A stretch of 64,000 nucleotides of DNA, from contig CAZCTC010000033.1 of assembly GCA_964501335.1 (NCBI GenBank), positions 1 through 64,000 on the forward strand. The letters run 5' to 3'. The number at the start of each line of letters is the position of its first letter. Positions within the stretch are counted from its first letter, which is position 1. Below, piece after piece: positions 1-8,359 of this stretch. The translations under genes were made by a program, and so were the position numbers. Source of the DNA: CAZCTC01 sp964501335. GTDB lineage: Bacteria; Chloroflexota; Anaerolineae; B4-G1; SLSP01. The notes beneath the pieces are model-generated. The model was given only the letters and a program-made list of their open reading frames with translations. It was not told where the DNA came from and did not search any database.

Positions 1-55
1 TTGCGGGACGCTATAAGGCCGGGGCCATGCCATAAAGGCCTATTTTCAGGACAGA
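1..55 (-). repeat. Partial end of a dispersed intergenic element
   Basis: The window opens inside a repeat. The TTGCGGGACG end box is followed by a GGCCGGGGCCATGCC block and CTATTTTCAGGACAGA, nearly the same text as at 19269-19325. The hairpin part would lie to the left of the window. Confidence 0.6.
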
Positions 56-129
56 TTCCTTTTGCGTCCCTGGAATTGACTGTTAAAATGGACGTTTGTG
101 AATTTTCTTTTGATGTAAGGAGATATTAA

Positions 130-906
130 ATGTGGGCCAAGTTGTTCGGGAAACGGAAAGAGCCGGCGGAACCGCAGCCGATTTCTGATGAAGAGGTCCA
201 GGAATGGGTCTATGAAGCGCTGTTGAACAATTTCAAGGAAGCCGGAATTGAAGTCTGTCGGGAAGGGGATCGCATCCGGCTTGTCCAGGGATCGCCGGCT
301 ATCTGGATTGATCGGTTGGACCATCACTGGCAGCCGGCACCTCAAAGCCCGACGGGGCGATATTGGATTGTGCAGATTCATTTTTGTTTTGCGTTGAATC
401 CAGAGAATACCGGGAGTTATATCGTAGAACGTGGGGTGGGGACTCATCATCAACTTGAACCGGCGGTCGCCGAGGCCGTGATGGTGTGGTTTAAGGTGGT
501 CTCGCCAGCAGTAATGGGACTCTTGCAGGCCAGGATTCCTCCGGAAGTGGAGCGATTTGAACCGGGAGATCCGCAAGGGATTCCGGGCCGGTTTGTGTTG
601 GCTGGTCCGCTGGTGATCCGGTATAAGGATGCTCAGGATTACGAGCGGTTTATGACCTTTATTAAGGAAGATCCTTTGATCTCGTTGTTGAGGCCTTTCT
701 TTCAAGCTGGAAATTCCTGGCCTGCCCTCACGCATGTCCGGATCTTTTATGGAGGATATCAGCGCAATCAACGAGATGCCGATTGCTGGATCAACGGGAA
801 ATTGCATCCAGAGGCGAGTCAGGCTTTGCAGGATTTACCCTGGCCGGCCGTTTCGGAATTTGTTTTTTTGAACTATTTTGTGCTCATAATGAAGATCCCC
901 GAATGA
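130..906 (+). CDS. DUF6348-like protein, 258 aa
   Basis: Soluble protein of 258 residues with no signal peptide or clear membrane segment. The N-terminus is basic (LFGKRKE) and is followed by an alpha/beta-looking sequence with an aromatic IVQIHFCFAL strand and a conserved-looking VERGVGTHHQ segment. The overall pattern resembles DUF6348 family proteins, which have no known function; that match is from memory. The ATG follows an AAGGAG ribosome binding site 8 bases away. The gene lies 48 bp before der on the same strand and may be co-transcribed, although a TATACT box at 914-919 could serve der separately. Confidence 0.7.
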   Translation: MWAKLFGKRKEPAEPQPISDEEVQEWVYEALLNNFKEAGIEVCREGDRIRLVQGSPAIWIDRLDHHWQPAPQSPTGRYWIVQIHFCFALNPENTGSYIVERGVGTHHQLEPAVAEAVMVWFKVVSPAVMGLLQARIPPEVERFEPGDPQGIPGRFVLAGPLVIRYKDAQDYERFMTFIKEDPLISLLRPFFQAGNSWPALTHVRIFYGGYQRNQRDADCWINGKLHPEASQALQDLPWPAVSEFVFLNYFVLIMKIPE

Positions 907-954
907 AGTGTGGTATACTTCAGCCTGGAATTTTGAATGGTGGTTGGAGGTGGC

Positions 955-2421
955 ATGGCCAAACCTTTAGTTGCAATTGTTGGACGCCCTAACGTCGGCA
1001 AATCGACGCTCTTCAATCGGCTTATCGGCGAGCGCCGGGCGGTGGTGAGCGATATCCCCGGTACGACCCGCGATCGTGTGATCGCGACCGCCGAATGGAA
1101 CGATCGCGTTTTCACCGTTGTCGATACCGGCGGGATCGAGATCTTGCCTCCTGGAGTGGAGGCCGGCCGCCGTCCCGGACCCGATACGCCTCTTTTAGAG
1201 GATTCGGCTGCGTATATTCCTTTGATTCGTTCGCAGGCCGAGCAGGCCATCGAGGCTGCCGATCTGATCCTTTTTCTGACCGATGCGAAGACCGGTTTGA
1301 CTGGGGCGGATCGTGAGGTCGCAGATCTGCTGCGGCAGTCGTCCCGGCCGGTGCTGTTGGTAGTCAATAAGGCGGATAACGCCCGGTTGGACCAGGAGGC
1401 GCTGGAATTTTATGAGTTGGGCCTGAATTCGGAGATCTATCCGATTTCGGCCATCCATGGGATGGGCGTGGCCGATCTGCTGGATGAAGTAGTTAACCGA
1501 TTGCCGGTGCCTGAACCGGCGGCGGAAGAAGAGACCGATACTGAGGAAGGCGATGTGGTGCGCATTGCGCTGCTGGGCCGGCCGAATGTGGGCAAGTCCT
1601 CACTGTTGAATCGCCTGTTGGGCGAGGAGCGGGCCATTGTCAGCCCGGTGGCGGGGACGACCCGCGATGCGCTGGATACCGAGATGGAGTGGGACGGCCA
1701 GAAGGTCATTTTGATCGATACGGCCGGGGTACGCCGCCGTGGGCATATCGATCCCGGCGTGGAAAAGTACAGTGTGCTGCGGGCGATGCGCGCTGTGGAG
1801 CGGGCGGATGTGGCGCTGCTGCTGATCGACGGGGTGGACGGGGTGACGGCTCAGGATGCCCACATCGCCGGCATGATTGCGGAAGAAGGGGCCAGTGTGG
1901 TGGTGGTGATCAATAAGTGGGACGCCATGCCCGAGGAAGTGCGCCGCGATCCCAAGCCTTACGAAGCCAATGTGCGCGAGGCGCTGAAGTTCCTCAGCTA
2001 TGTCCAGGTGCTCTTTATCTCGGCCAAGGGCGGGTACCGGGTCAACAAGGTGATTCCTACGGCGTTGGAAGTGGTGGAGTCTCGCTATCAACGGGTACCC
2101 AACGGGCCGCTTAACGAACTGATCCGTGAGGCGATGGGCGAGCATCCCGCGCCGACCAAGCAGGGGCGCCGGTTGAAGGTCTATTATGTCACCCAGGCGG
2201 AGGTCGCGCCGCCGACCTTTGTCTTTTTTGTCAACGATCCTGAACTGGTCCATTTTTCCTATGAACGCTTCCTGGAGAATCGGATCCGCGATCAGTTCCC
2301 CTTCCCGGGGACGCCCTTGCGGATGACTTTCCGGCTCTATAAGAAGGAACGTCCCGGGAAAGACAAGGATAAGGGCAAAGACAAGAAGGCTGCTCCGGAA
2401 AAGAAGTCGCGGAAGAGCTGA
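955..2421 (+). CDS. der: Ribosome-associated GTPase Der (EngA), 488 aa
   Basis: Double-GTPase protein that assists maturation of the 50S ribosomal subunit. Two tandem G domains are visible: GRPNVGKS at residues 10-17 with DTGGIE and NKAD, then a second GRPNVGKSS with DTAGVRRRG and NKWD. A C-terminal KH-like domain and a Lys-rich tail (KDKDKGKDKK) follow. The chosen ATG has GGAGGTGGC directly upstream; an in-frame ATG at 937 lacks this. Compared with the usual family sequence, the first G domain carries about 17 extra residues, rich in Pro and Gly, after DTGGIE in the switch II region. A terminator-like hairpin follows the stop codon. Confidence 0.97.
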   Translation: MAKPLVAIVGRPNVGKSTLFNRLIGERRAVVSDIPGTTRDRVIATAEWNDRVFTVVDTGGIEILPPGVEAGRRPGPDTPLLEDSAAYIPLIRSQAEQAIEAADLILFLTDAKTGLTGADREVADLLRQSSRPVLLVVNKADNARLDQEALEFYELGLNSEIYPISAIHGMGVADLLDEVVNRLPVPEPAAEEETDTEEGDVVRIALLGRPNVGKSSLLNRLLGEERAIVSPVAGTTRDALDTEMEWDGQKVILIDTAGVRRRGHIDPGVEKYSVLRAMRAVERADVALLLIDGVDGVTAQDAHIAGMIAEEGASVVVVINKWDAMPEEVRRDPKPYEANVREALKFLSYVQVLFISAKGGYRVNKVIPTALEVVESRYQRVPNGPLNELIREAMGEHPAPTKQGRRLKVYYVTQAEVAPPTFVFFVNDPELVHFSYERFLENRIRDQFPFPGTPLRMTFRLYKKERPGKDKDKGKDKKAAPEKKSRKS

Positions 2422-2435
2422 AAGAGATATTTTTT

Positions 2436-2469
2436 ATTTTTGGCGCACCCGACAGGGCGCGCCAAAAAT
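2436..2469. terminator. Hairpin after der
   Basis: TTTTTGGCGC pairs with GCGCCAAAAA around a short loop, 15 bp after the der stop. The A/T arms on both sides make it a likely terminator on either strand. Confidence 0.65.
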
Positions 2470-2477
2470 GTTTTATC

Positions 2478-2781
2478 GACCTGCGCGGTTAACCTGGAAA
2501 ACAGAGAAAAGAAAAGCTCATATTTTCGGCGGCTTCAGAAAGCCGCCGAAAATATGAATAAAAACACTTTTTTCGCAGTACCGCAAAAGTAACTCAGCGG
2601 CAAACCGAAAGAAATACACCGCGGAGGCGCAGAGATCGCCGAGAGAGCTAAAAGAGGCTTTTTAAGCTCTTTCTCTGCGCCCTCGGCGCCTTTGCGGTGA
2701 AATCTGAGTGAATTATGCGATATTGCTTTTTTTCCATCCTACGCGTCGCATCTGATCAGAAAAGAGCTATTTGCGGGACGC
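2478..2781 (-). repeat. Dispersed hairpin element, interrupted copy
   Basis: Reverse-oriented copy. The CTGCGCGGTT tail box is at the left, the hairpin at 2519-2556 (stem CGGCGGCT, arms CATATTTT/AAAATATG) and the GCGTCG and TTGCGGGACGC boxes end at 2781. Between hairpin and end boxes, about 2576-2712 carries a different repeat (CCGCAAAAGTAACTCAG type). Both lie in the 476-bp gap between der and the oxidoreductase gene. Confidence 0.75.
2576..2712. repeat. CCGCAAAAGTAACTCAG repeat, palindromic copy
   Basis: The segment is an imperfect palindrome: CACCGCGGAGGCGC on the left is matched by GGCGCCTTTGCGGTG on the right, and GAGAGAGCT by AGCTCTTTCTC. Related pieces occur at 20701-20755 and 27670-27766. 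It splits the hairpin element above. Confidence 0.6.
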
Positions 2782-2835
2782 TTAAAATGCTCCTGCATAG
2801 GTTGTTATTTTATTTTTCCTGGCGTAGCCTCTTAT

Positions 2836-2863
2836 TTGACCAATCTTTACTTCTAAATAAAAT
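2836..2863 (+). promoter_or_regulatory. Promoter of the oxidoreductase gene
   Basis: TTGACC (2836-2841) is separated by 16 bp from TAAAAT (2858-2863). The same string with small changes recurs at 5899-5927, before the next operon. Confidence 0.65.
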
Positions 2864-2897
2864 ACCTCAAACATAAATCAAACCTGGAGACGGAACG

Positions 2898-4376
2898 GTG
2901 ACTGAAAAATCAATGATCATCGTAGGCGCCGGCATCGGCGGGTTGGCGGCGGGCTGTTATGCCCGGATGAACGGTTACCCCGCTCGGATTTTTGAAATGC
3001 ACACGATTCCCGGGGGTGTCTGCACCGGATGGAAGCGCAAGGGCTATACTTTCGACGGCTGCATGCACCATCTGGTGGGCTGTCAGCCGGGAACACGTCT
3101 TTACCGTCTCTGGCAGGAACTGGGCATCATGCCGATGCCGCTTCATTATCCCGACGATCTGATCGGTATTGAGGATACTGAGGGCAAACGTTTCACCGTT
3201 TATGTCGATCTGGACCGGTTGGAATCGCATATGGGCGAGCTGGCTCCGGCCGACGGCGCGGTGATCGGCGAGTTTATGGGCGCGGTGCGGAAGCTTACCC
3301 GGTTCAGTATGATGGATATGCTGCTGGCGAAGCCCTGGGAGATGCTCGGGGTGTTGCCTTATATGGGATTGATGAACAAATGGGGTTCGATGACTCTGGA
3401 AAAGCTGGGCGAGAAGTTCAGCGATCCTTTTATGCGGCGGGCGATGGGGATGTTGCAGTACGATTTTCCCAATATTCCTTCGGTGATTGCGTTGATGTTC
3501 CTGGCCGGCTGCGCCACGCGCAATTTCGGCTGGCCGGTGGGTGGTTCGCTGGAATTTGCCCGGGCGATCGAGCGGCGTTATCTGGCGTTGGGCGGTGAGA
3601 TCCAGTACCGCGCCCGGGTGGAGAAGATCCTGGTGGAGAACAACCGCGCGGTCGGAGTCCGGTTGACCGACGGCACGGAACATCGCGCCGACACGGTGAT
3701 TTCCAACGCCGACGGCCATCTGACGATCTACGAATTGTTGGGCAAGCAGTATATTTCGGAGCAGATCCGAAATTATTACGAGACGGCGCCGCAGCGGCAG
3801 GATATGGCGTTGCACGTTTCGTTGGGCGTGGCGCGGGAGTTCTCCGGCGAGCCGCATATGCTGGTCTTGTGGCTGCCGGAGCCGGTGGAGATCGCCGGGC
3901 AGCTGCGCGACCGGCTGGACGTTGAGATTTTTAATTTTGCTCCGGAGATGGCGCCGCAGGGCAAGACGGCGTTGCAGGTGGTGATGGCGACTTCCTACGA
4001 ATACTGGAAGGCGCTGGCGCCGGAGGCTTATCGGGCTGAGAAGGAGCGGGTAACGGAGACGATCGTCGCGGCCCTGGAGCGCCGTTTCCCCGGACTTCGC
4101 GCACAGGTCGAAGTGACCGATGTCGCGACGCCGGTCACGACGGAGCGGTTCACCAACAGTTATAAGGGTTATCAGTCCTGGCCGGTTCCCAATCAAGGGA
4201 TGCTGGAGGCCCTTTCCGGAAAGTCGCTCAGTGCGACGCTGCCCGGCCTGGAGAATTTCTATATGGTGGGGCAGTGGGCGGGAGGATTGGGCCTGCCGAA
4301 TGTGGCGGCCATGGGCCGACGTGTCGTCGAGAAGATCTGCAAACGGGACCGTCGGCGTTTTGTGACCACGGTATAG
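2898..4376 (+). CDS. FAD-dependent CrtI/CrtISO-like oxidoreductase, 492 aa
   Basis: Flavoprotein of the phytoene desaturase / carotenoid isomerase / retinol saturase superfamily. The N-terminal Rossmann motif GAGIGGLAAG follows MIIV (residues 6-18), with the acidic residue of FEMHTIPGG as the likely ribose ligand. The C-terminus has the family FAD motif around MVGQWAGGLGLPNVAAMGRR. Substrate is unknown: a polyene lipid or carotenoid is likely, but no other carotenoid gene is nearby. Translation starts at GTG after GGAGACGGAAC, and a good promoter lies 35 bp upstream. It seems to be a single-gene unit, followed by a repeat-filled gap. Confidence 0.85.
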   Translation: MTEKSMIIVGAGIGGLAAGCYARMNGYPARIFEMHTIPGGVCTGWKRKGYTFDGCMHHLVGCQPGTRLYRLWQELGIMPMPLHYPDDLIGIEDTEGKRFTVYVDLDRLESHMGELAPADGAVIGEFMGAVRKLTRFSMMDMLLAKPWEMLGVLPYMGLMNKWGSMTLEKLGEKFSDPFMRRAMGMLQYDFPNIPSVIALMFLAGCATRNFGWPVGGSLEFARAIERRYLALGGEIQYRARVEKILVENNRAVGVRLTDGTEHRADTVISNADGHLTIYELLGKQYISEQIRNYYETAPQRQDMALHVSLGVAREFSGEPHMLVLWLPEPVEIAGQLRDRLDVEIFNFAPEMAPQGKTALQVVMATSYEYWKALAPEAYRAEKERVTETIVAALERRFPGLRAQVEVTDVATPVTTERFTNSYKGYQSWPVPNQGMLEALSGKSLSATLPGLENFYMVGQWAGGLGLPNVAAMGRRVVEKICKRDRRRFVTTV

Positions 4377-4684
4377 TTCTGGAAAAAACCATGTTTTTGC
4401 GCCTGGCCCTCACCCCTGCCCCTCCCCCATGCAGTTGTGCAGGTGAAGCGCGATTTTAGTAGACTTCCCGTGAGGAGGCGTCGCCGGCATGGGGATGAGG
4501 GGGAGGGGTTCAGAGAGCCGGGCGGACCAGTTCTGGAAAAAACCATGTTTTTGCGCCTGGCCCTCACCCCTGCCCCTCCCCCATGCAGTTGTGCAGGTGA
4601 AGCGCGATTTTAGTAGACTTCCCGTGAGGAGGCGTCGCCGGCATGGGGATGAGGGGGAGGGGTTCAGAGAGCCGGGCGGACCAG
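4377..4684 (+). repeat. 154-bp tandem duplication (two full units)
   Basis: Units begin with TTCTGGAAAAAACCATG at 4377, 4531 and 4685, a spacing of exactly 154 bp. Each of the two full units holds the left arm of the hairpin seen at 4698, then a CCCTCACCCC-type repeat and its inverted counterpart (GGGATGAGGGGGAGGGG). The first unit starts at the base after the preceding stop codon. Confidence 0.85.
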
Positions 4685-4800
4685 TTCTGGAAAAAACCAT
4701 GTTTTTGCGCGCCTTCTGAGGCGCGCAAAAACATAAATAAAAAATTTTCTCTCTCCCCATTTCGCGCGGCGATCCTTGCTGAGAAAGTGCCGTTTGCGGG
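4685..4800 (-). repeat. Dispersed hairpin element
   Basis: Reverse copy. Hairpin 4698-4734 has stem GCGCGCC/GGCGCGC with arms CATGTTTTT/AAAAACAT and loop TTCT, followed by CTCTCTCCCC, CGCGGCG and a degenerate TTGCGGGC end box. It faces the next copy head to head. Confidence 0.75.
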
Positions 4801-4818
4801 CTGACGGCTGATTTTTAA

Positions 4819-4952
4819 CATCCCGCAACAGGGGCTTTCCTGGTAAAAAGCGACGCGCTGGATGCTACGCGAGGGAAGATGTTTTTTATTCATATTTTCG
4901 CGCTGACAGTGCGAAAATATGGATCTTTTTTCCAGACTAACCGCACAGGTCG
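4819..4952 (+). repeat. Dispersed hairpin element, well-preserved copy
   Basis: Forward copy with all blocks: CATCCCGCAACAGG, CCTGGTAAAAAGCGACGCGC, GTTTTTTATTC, hairpin 4891-4921 (stem CGCGCTG with loop ACAG), TCTTTTTTCCAGACTAA and CCGCACAGGTCG. It ends 30 bp before the CPBP protease start. Confidence 0.8.
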
Positions 4953-4982
4953 TAAATTCGTAAAAAAACAAAGGAGCTGTTC

Positions 4983-5891
4983 ATGGAAAAACCGGGTGTT
5001 AAAAATTCATTGTTAATCTATATCGCCTGGGGCGTCATGCTGGCCGTCAGCCCGCTGCTGGCGATCCTTTTCAAGGAATTGACCGGCAGCGCGCCTTCCT
5101 GGTTGCTGTGGTTCAATATTGGGGGTCTGGCTCTGTTTGCTGTTGTTACCTTCTTTCTGGAAAAGGTGCGGCCGCTGCGTTCTTATGCTCTGATTTTGCT
5201 GGCGTTGTTCATTGTCGAGGAAGGGGTGGCGAAGTTGACCGGCTCGGCGCTGTGGCAGGGCTGGTTCGGCGGGACGGGAGCCCCCTTTACTTCGAGCATG
5301 ATGGGGATCCAGCTGGGACGGTTGATCGTTTCGCTGTTGATGATCGGGGTTCTGTTGTTGATGCGCTATCGCCGCAGCGATTTCTTTTTGCAGATGGGAA
5401 ATCTCAAGGCGCCGATCACGCCCGTGCCGTGGCTGGGCTTCCCCAAGGCCGATCCGTGGACCCGTTTCGGCGGCCAGTTTGCCCTTTATATCAGTCTGGG
5501 AACGCTGGTGTTCCTGTTGATCGGAGGGGGAATCCCTTCGGGGTATGTATTGCTGAAATTATTGCCGATTTTCCCGTTTATCCTGTTGTTTGCCACCTTG
5601 AACTCCTTTAATGAAGAGATGACTTATCGCGCCTCCCTCCTGGCCGGGTTGGAACCGGTGCTCGGGCCGCAGCAGGCGGTGTTGATTGCGGCGCTTTTCT
5701 TCGGCATAGGGCACTATAACGGCGTTCCTTACGGCATCATCGGCGTCGTTATGGCCTCCTTCCTGGGCTGGATGATGGGCAAGGCGATGGTGGAGACGCG
5801 CGGTTTTTTCTGGGCCTGGTTTATCCATTTCTTGCAGGATGTGTTGATTTTCACTTTTATGGCGATCGGGTCGATCGTGCCGGGAGGATAG
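4983..5891 (+). CDS. CPBP-family intramembrane metalloprotease, 302 aa
   Basis: Membrane protein with about eight hydrophobic segments. It carries the three CPBP (Abi, type II CAAX prenyl protease-like) motifs: EExxxR as E211-E212..R216 in NEEMTYR, FxxxH ending at H244 in FFGIGH, and HxxxD as H282..D286 in HFLQD. These residues form the intramembrane active site in the family. The substrate is unknown; relatives process prenylated proteins or peptides, or act in bacteriocin immunity. AAGGAG lies 8 bases before the ATG. It stands between a hairpin element and the promoter of the helicase operon. Confidence 0.88.
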   Translation: MEKPGVKNSLLIYIAWGVMLAVSPLLAILFKELTGSAPSWLLWFNIGGLALFAVVTFFLEKVRPLRSYALILLALFIVEEGVAKLTGSALWQGWFGGTGAPFTSSMMGIQLGRLIVSLLMIGVLLLMRYRRSDFFLQMGNLKAPITPVPWLGFPKADPWTRFGGQFALYISLGTLVFLLIGGGIPSGYVLLKLLPIFPFILLFATLNSFNEEMTYRASLLAGLEPVLGPQQAVLIAALFFGIGHYNGVPYGIIGVVMASFLGWMMGKAMVETRGFFWAWFIHFLQDVLIFTFMAIGSIVPGG

Positions 5892-5898
5892 ATTTTGT

Positions 5899-5927
5899 TT
5901 GACCAATCTTCGGTTTCTGAATAAAAT
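5899..5927 (+). promoter_or_regulatory. Promoter of the helicase operon
   Basis: TTGACC (5899-5904), 17-bp spacer, TAAAAT (5922-5927). The surrounding text (TTTGACCAATCTT, AATAAAATA) nearly matches the promoter at 2836-2863. Confidence 0.65.
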
Positions 5928-5953
5928 ATCCCTTAATAAAATTTGGTGAGGCG

Positions 5954-8137
5954 ATGATGGTGGATTTTCCTCTAACGCCCGCCCAGCGCGCCGTGATCGA
6001 GCGGCCTGCGGCGGGTTCTCTTTTCCTCGCGGGTCCGGCGGGCAGCGGCAAAACGACAACGGGTGTGGCCTCCTTGGTGCATTGGTTGGAACGTGGCGTG
6101 CGCGCCGACGGTGTGATGGTCCTGACTCCTCAGCGGACGCTGGCGGAGCCCTATCTGGCTGCTTTGCGCACCTCGACTTCGCAGGCCGGCGGGCTGGTCA
6201 GTGTGGTCACGCTGGGCGGTCTGGCGCGGCGGATGGTGGATCTCTTCTGGCCGCTGGTGGCCGAAGAGGCCGGTTTCGCCTGTCCGGAAAAACCGCCGGT
6301 TTTCCTGACCCTGGAGACGGCCCAATATTACATGGCCCGATTGGTCCGCCCGCTGTTGGATCAGGGGTACTTCGAGACGATCACCATCGACCGCAACCGC
6401 CTCTACAGCCAGATCCTCGACAATCTCAACAAGGCGGCCGGGGTGGGTTTCCCTTATACCGATATCGGGCCGCGGCTTAAGTCGGCGTGGGTGGGGGAGT
6501 CGGCGCAGCGCCGGGTCTATGACGAGGTGCAGTCCTGCGCGGAGGCCTTCCGGGCTTACTGCCTGGAGCATAATTTGCTCGATTTCTCCTTGCAGCTGGA
6601 GCTTTTCTTGAAATTGCTCTGGCCGGTGCCGATCTGCCGCGATTATCTGTTGAGCCGTTATCGTTACTGGATTTCGGACAATCTGGAAGAGGATATCCCG
6701 GCGACCCACGATTTTCTGGCCGGCGTCGTTCCAGAGGTCGATGCGGCGCTGTTGATTTACGATACCGAGGCCGGTTATCGCCGTTTTCTGGGGGCCGATC
6801 CGGAAAGCGCGGAGGCTTTGCGGGAGTCCTGCAAAGAGCAGGTGATTTTTATGGAGAGCTTTGTCACGGAGCCGGCGCTGCAAAAATTAGGGCGGCGGCT
6901 GGGACGGGCGCTGCATCGCGAGGGGGTGCCGCCGGAATCCATGGTGGAAGAGAAGCCTGCCGGCGCGGTTGCCGCGGATGCGGAGCCCCCCCCTGTGGAA
7001 TTTCCGTCCGATGAGGAAACGCAGGCGGTTCGGGAAACGTTGATTTTTGAGTACCATCGCTATTATCCTCAGATGCTCGATTGGGTAACGGCGGAGATCG
7101 CTGCGCTGGTGCGCGATCAGGGCGTTGCCCCCGGTGAGATTGTGGTGCTGGCGCCCTTTTTAAGCGATTCGCTGCGTTTTTCGCTCTCCGAGCGGCTGAC
7201 GGCGGCCGGGGTGCCGGTCCGTTCGCATCGGCCCTCGCGCTCTCTGCGGGATGAGCCGGCGACGCAGTGTCTGCTGACCCTGGCCGCCATTGCGCATCCT
7301 GCCTGGGGCGTCAGGCCGAACCGTTTCGATGTGGTCTATGCCTTTTTGCAGGCCATCGGCGGGCTGGATCTGGTGCGCGCGCAGTTGCTGGCCGAGATCG
7401 TCTATCGCATTAAAGAGGGCCTGCCGACGCTGACCCCCTTCGATGCGCTCAATGCCGAGGCGCAGGAACGGATCACTTTCCGGCTGGGCAATCGTTACGA
7501 GCGGCTGCGGAGCTGGCTGTACGATTACCGCGACGAAGTGACGGAGGTCGGCGCGCCGGAGTTCGACCATTTCCTCAGCCGGCTTTTCGGCGAAGTGCTT
7601 TCGCAGCCCGAGTTCGGTTTCCACAACGACTTCGACGCCGGCGGGATCGCGGCCAATTTGATCGAATCGGTGCAGAAGTTCCGTTGGGTGCTGGGCGACG
7701 ATCTGCCCGCCGATCGTCCGCTGGGGCAGGAGTATCTGGAGATGGTCCAGGATGGGGTGGTGGCAGCTCAATACATCCGCAGCTGGCAGCAGGAGAACGA
7801 CGATGCTGTTTTGCTCGCCCCGGCCTACACTTTCCTGATGCGCAACAAGCCGGTCGATTATCAATTCTGGCTGGATATCGGCAGCTCGGGCTGGTGGGAG
7901 CGGCTCTTTCAGCCGGTGACGCATCCTTACGTGTTGAGCCGGGCCTGGACGGGCGAACGCCCCTGGAACGATACCGACGAATACGAGGTGCGCCAGGAGA
8001 CGCTTTACCGGCTCTCGTTGGGGCTGGTGCGGCGCTGCCGCCGGGCCATCTATCTGGGCCTGAGCGAGCTGGGCGAACAGGGCTTTGAACAACAGGGGCC
8101 GCTGCTCCGGGCCTTCCAGAATGTTTTGAAGAAGTAG
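5954..8137 (+). CDS. AddB-like SF1 helicase-family protein, 727 aa
   Basis: Walker A GPAGSGKTTT at residues 27-36 follows a PLTPAQRAVIERP Q-motif-like start, so this is a UvrD/AddB-type protein. The expected Walker B (DExQD) is replaced by SDNLEEDIP near residue 240, an unusual motif II. No C-terminal PD-(D/E)XK nuclease or Cys cluster is present, unlike classical AddB. With the helicase at 8996 and the nuclease at 11257 it probably forms a dissociated AddAB-like end-processing complex for recombinational repair; that grouping is inference. A promoter lies 27 bp upstream. ATG 5957 is an equally possible start. Confidence 0.72.
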   Translation: MMVDFPLTPAQRAVIERPAAGSLFLAGPAGSGKTTTGVASLVHWLERGVRADGVMVLTPQRTLAEPYLAALRTSTSQAGGLVSVVTLGGLARRMVDLFWPLVAEEAGFACPEKPPVFLTLETAQYYMARLVRPLLDQGYFETITIDRNRLYSQILDNLNKAAGVGFPYTDIGPRLKSAWVGESAQRRVYDEVQSCAEAFRAYCLEHNLLDFSLQLELFLKLLWPVPICRDYLLSRYRYWISDNLEEDIPATHDFLAGVVPEVDAALLIYDTEAGYRRFLGADPESAEALRESCKEQVIFMESFVTEPALQKLGRRLGRALHREGVPPESMVEEKPAGAVAADAEPPPVEFPSDEETQAVRETLIFEYHRYYPQMLDWVTAEIAALVRDQGVAPGEIVVLAPFLSDSLRFSLSERLTAAGVPVRSHRPSRSLRDEPATQCLLTLAAIAHPAWGVRPNRFDVVYAFLQAIGGLDLVRAQLLAEIVYRIKEGLPTLTPFDALNAEAQERITFRLGNRYERLRSWLYDYRDEVTEVGAPEFDHFLSRLFGEVLSQPEFGFHNDFDAGGIAANLIESVQKFRWVLGDDLPADRPLGQEYLEMVQDGVVAAQYIRSWQQENDDAVLLAPAYTFLMRNKPVDYQFWLDIGSSGWWERLFQPVTHPYVLSRAWTGERPWNDTDEYEVRQETLYRLSLGLVRRCRRAIYLGLSELGEQGFEQQGPLLRAFQNVLKK

Positions 8138-8177
8138 ACAGTAGGAAGTAGACAGTAGGAAGTAGACAGTAGACAGC
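8132..8177. repeat. GTAGACAGTAGGAA minisatellite
   Basis: Short tandem copies of GTAGACAGTAGGAA begin at the stop codon of the preceding gene and run into the tail box of the next hairpin element. Related stretches sit in the same relative place at 19112, 36106 and 41214. Confidence 0.75.
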
Positions 8178-8314
8178 CTGTGTCGCCGGGACGGCTCTGG
8201 GAAAGGCCATTTTTTCGCGCGCATTCTGATGCGCGCGAAAAAATAAACAAAAAAATCTCTCCCCCTGCTTCGCATAGCGCGTCGTTTCTTACAGGGGAAA
8301 ATTCAGTTGCGGGG
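8177..8314 (-). repeat. Dispersed hairpin element
   Basis: Reverse copy. Hairpin 8209-8244 has stem CGCGCGCA/TGCGCGCG, arms ATTTTTT/AAAAAAT and loop TTCT, then CTCTCCCCC, GCGCGTCG and GTTGCGGGG. It separates the AddB-like gene from the acyltransferase gene. Confidence 0.75.
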
Positions 8315-8359
8315 TGTACGGCAGAGAAGATGGGGGGAGAAAAGAGTAGGGAGCTATCA

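Noticed and set aside
2910..4196. Long opposite-strand open frames inside high-GC genes, for example inside the oxidoreductase, RecJ and helicase genes.
   Set aside because: They are antisense shadows with Arg/His/Gln-rich low-complexity products, no ribosome binding sites and no recognisable domains.
8180..8359. N-terminal extensions of genes through hairpin elements (also at 12631-13242 and 28548-28733).
   Set aside because: They translate the repeat, lack a ribosome binding site and begin conserved domains much too late. Later starts with good sites were chosen.
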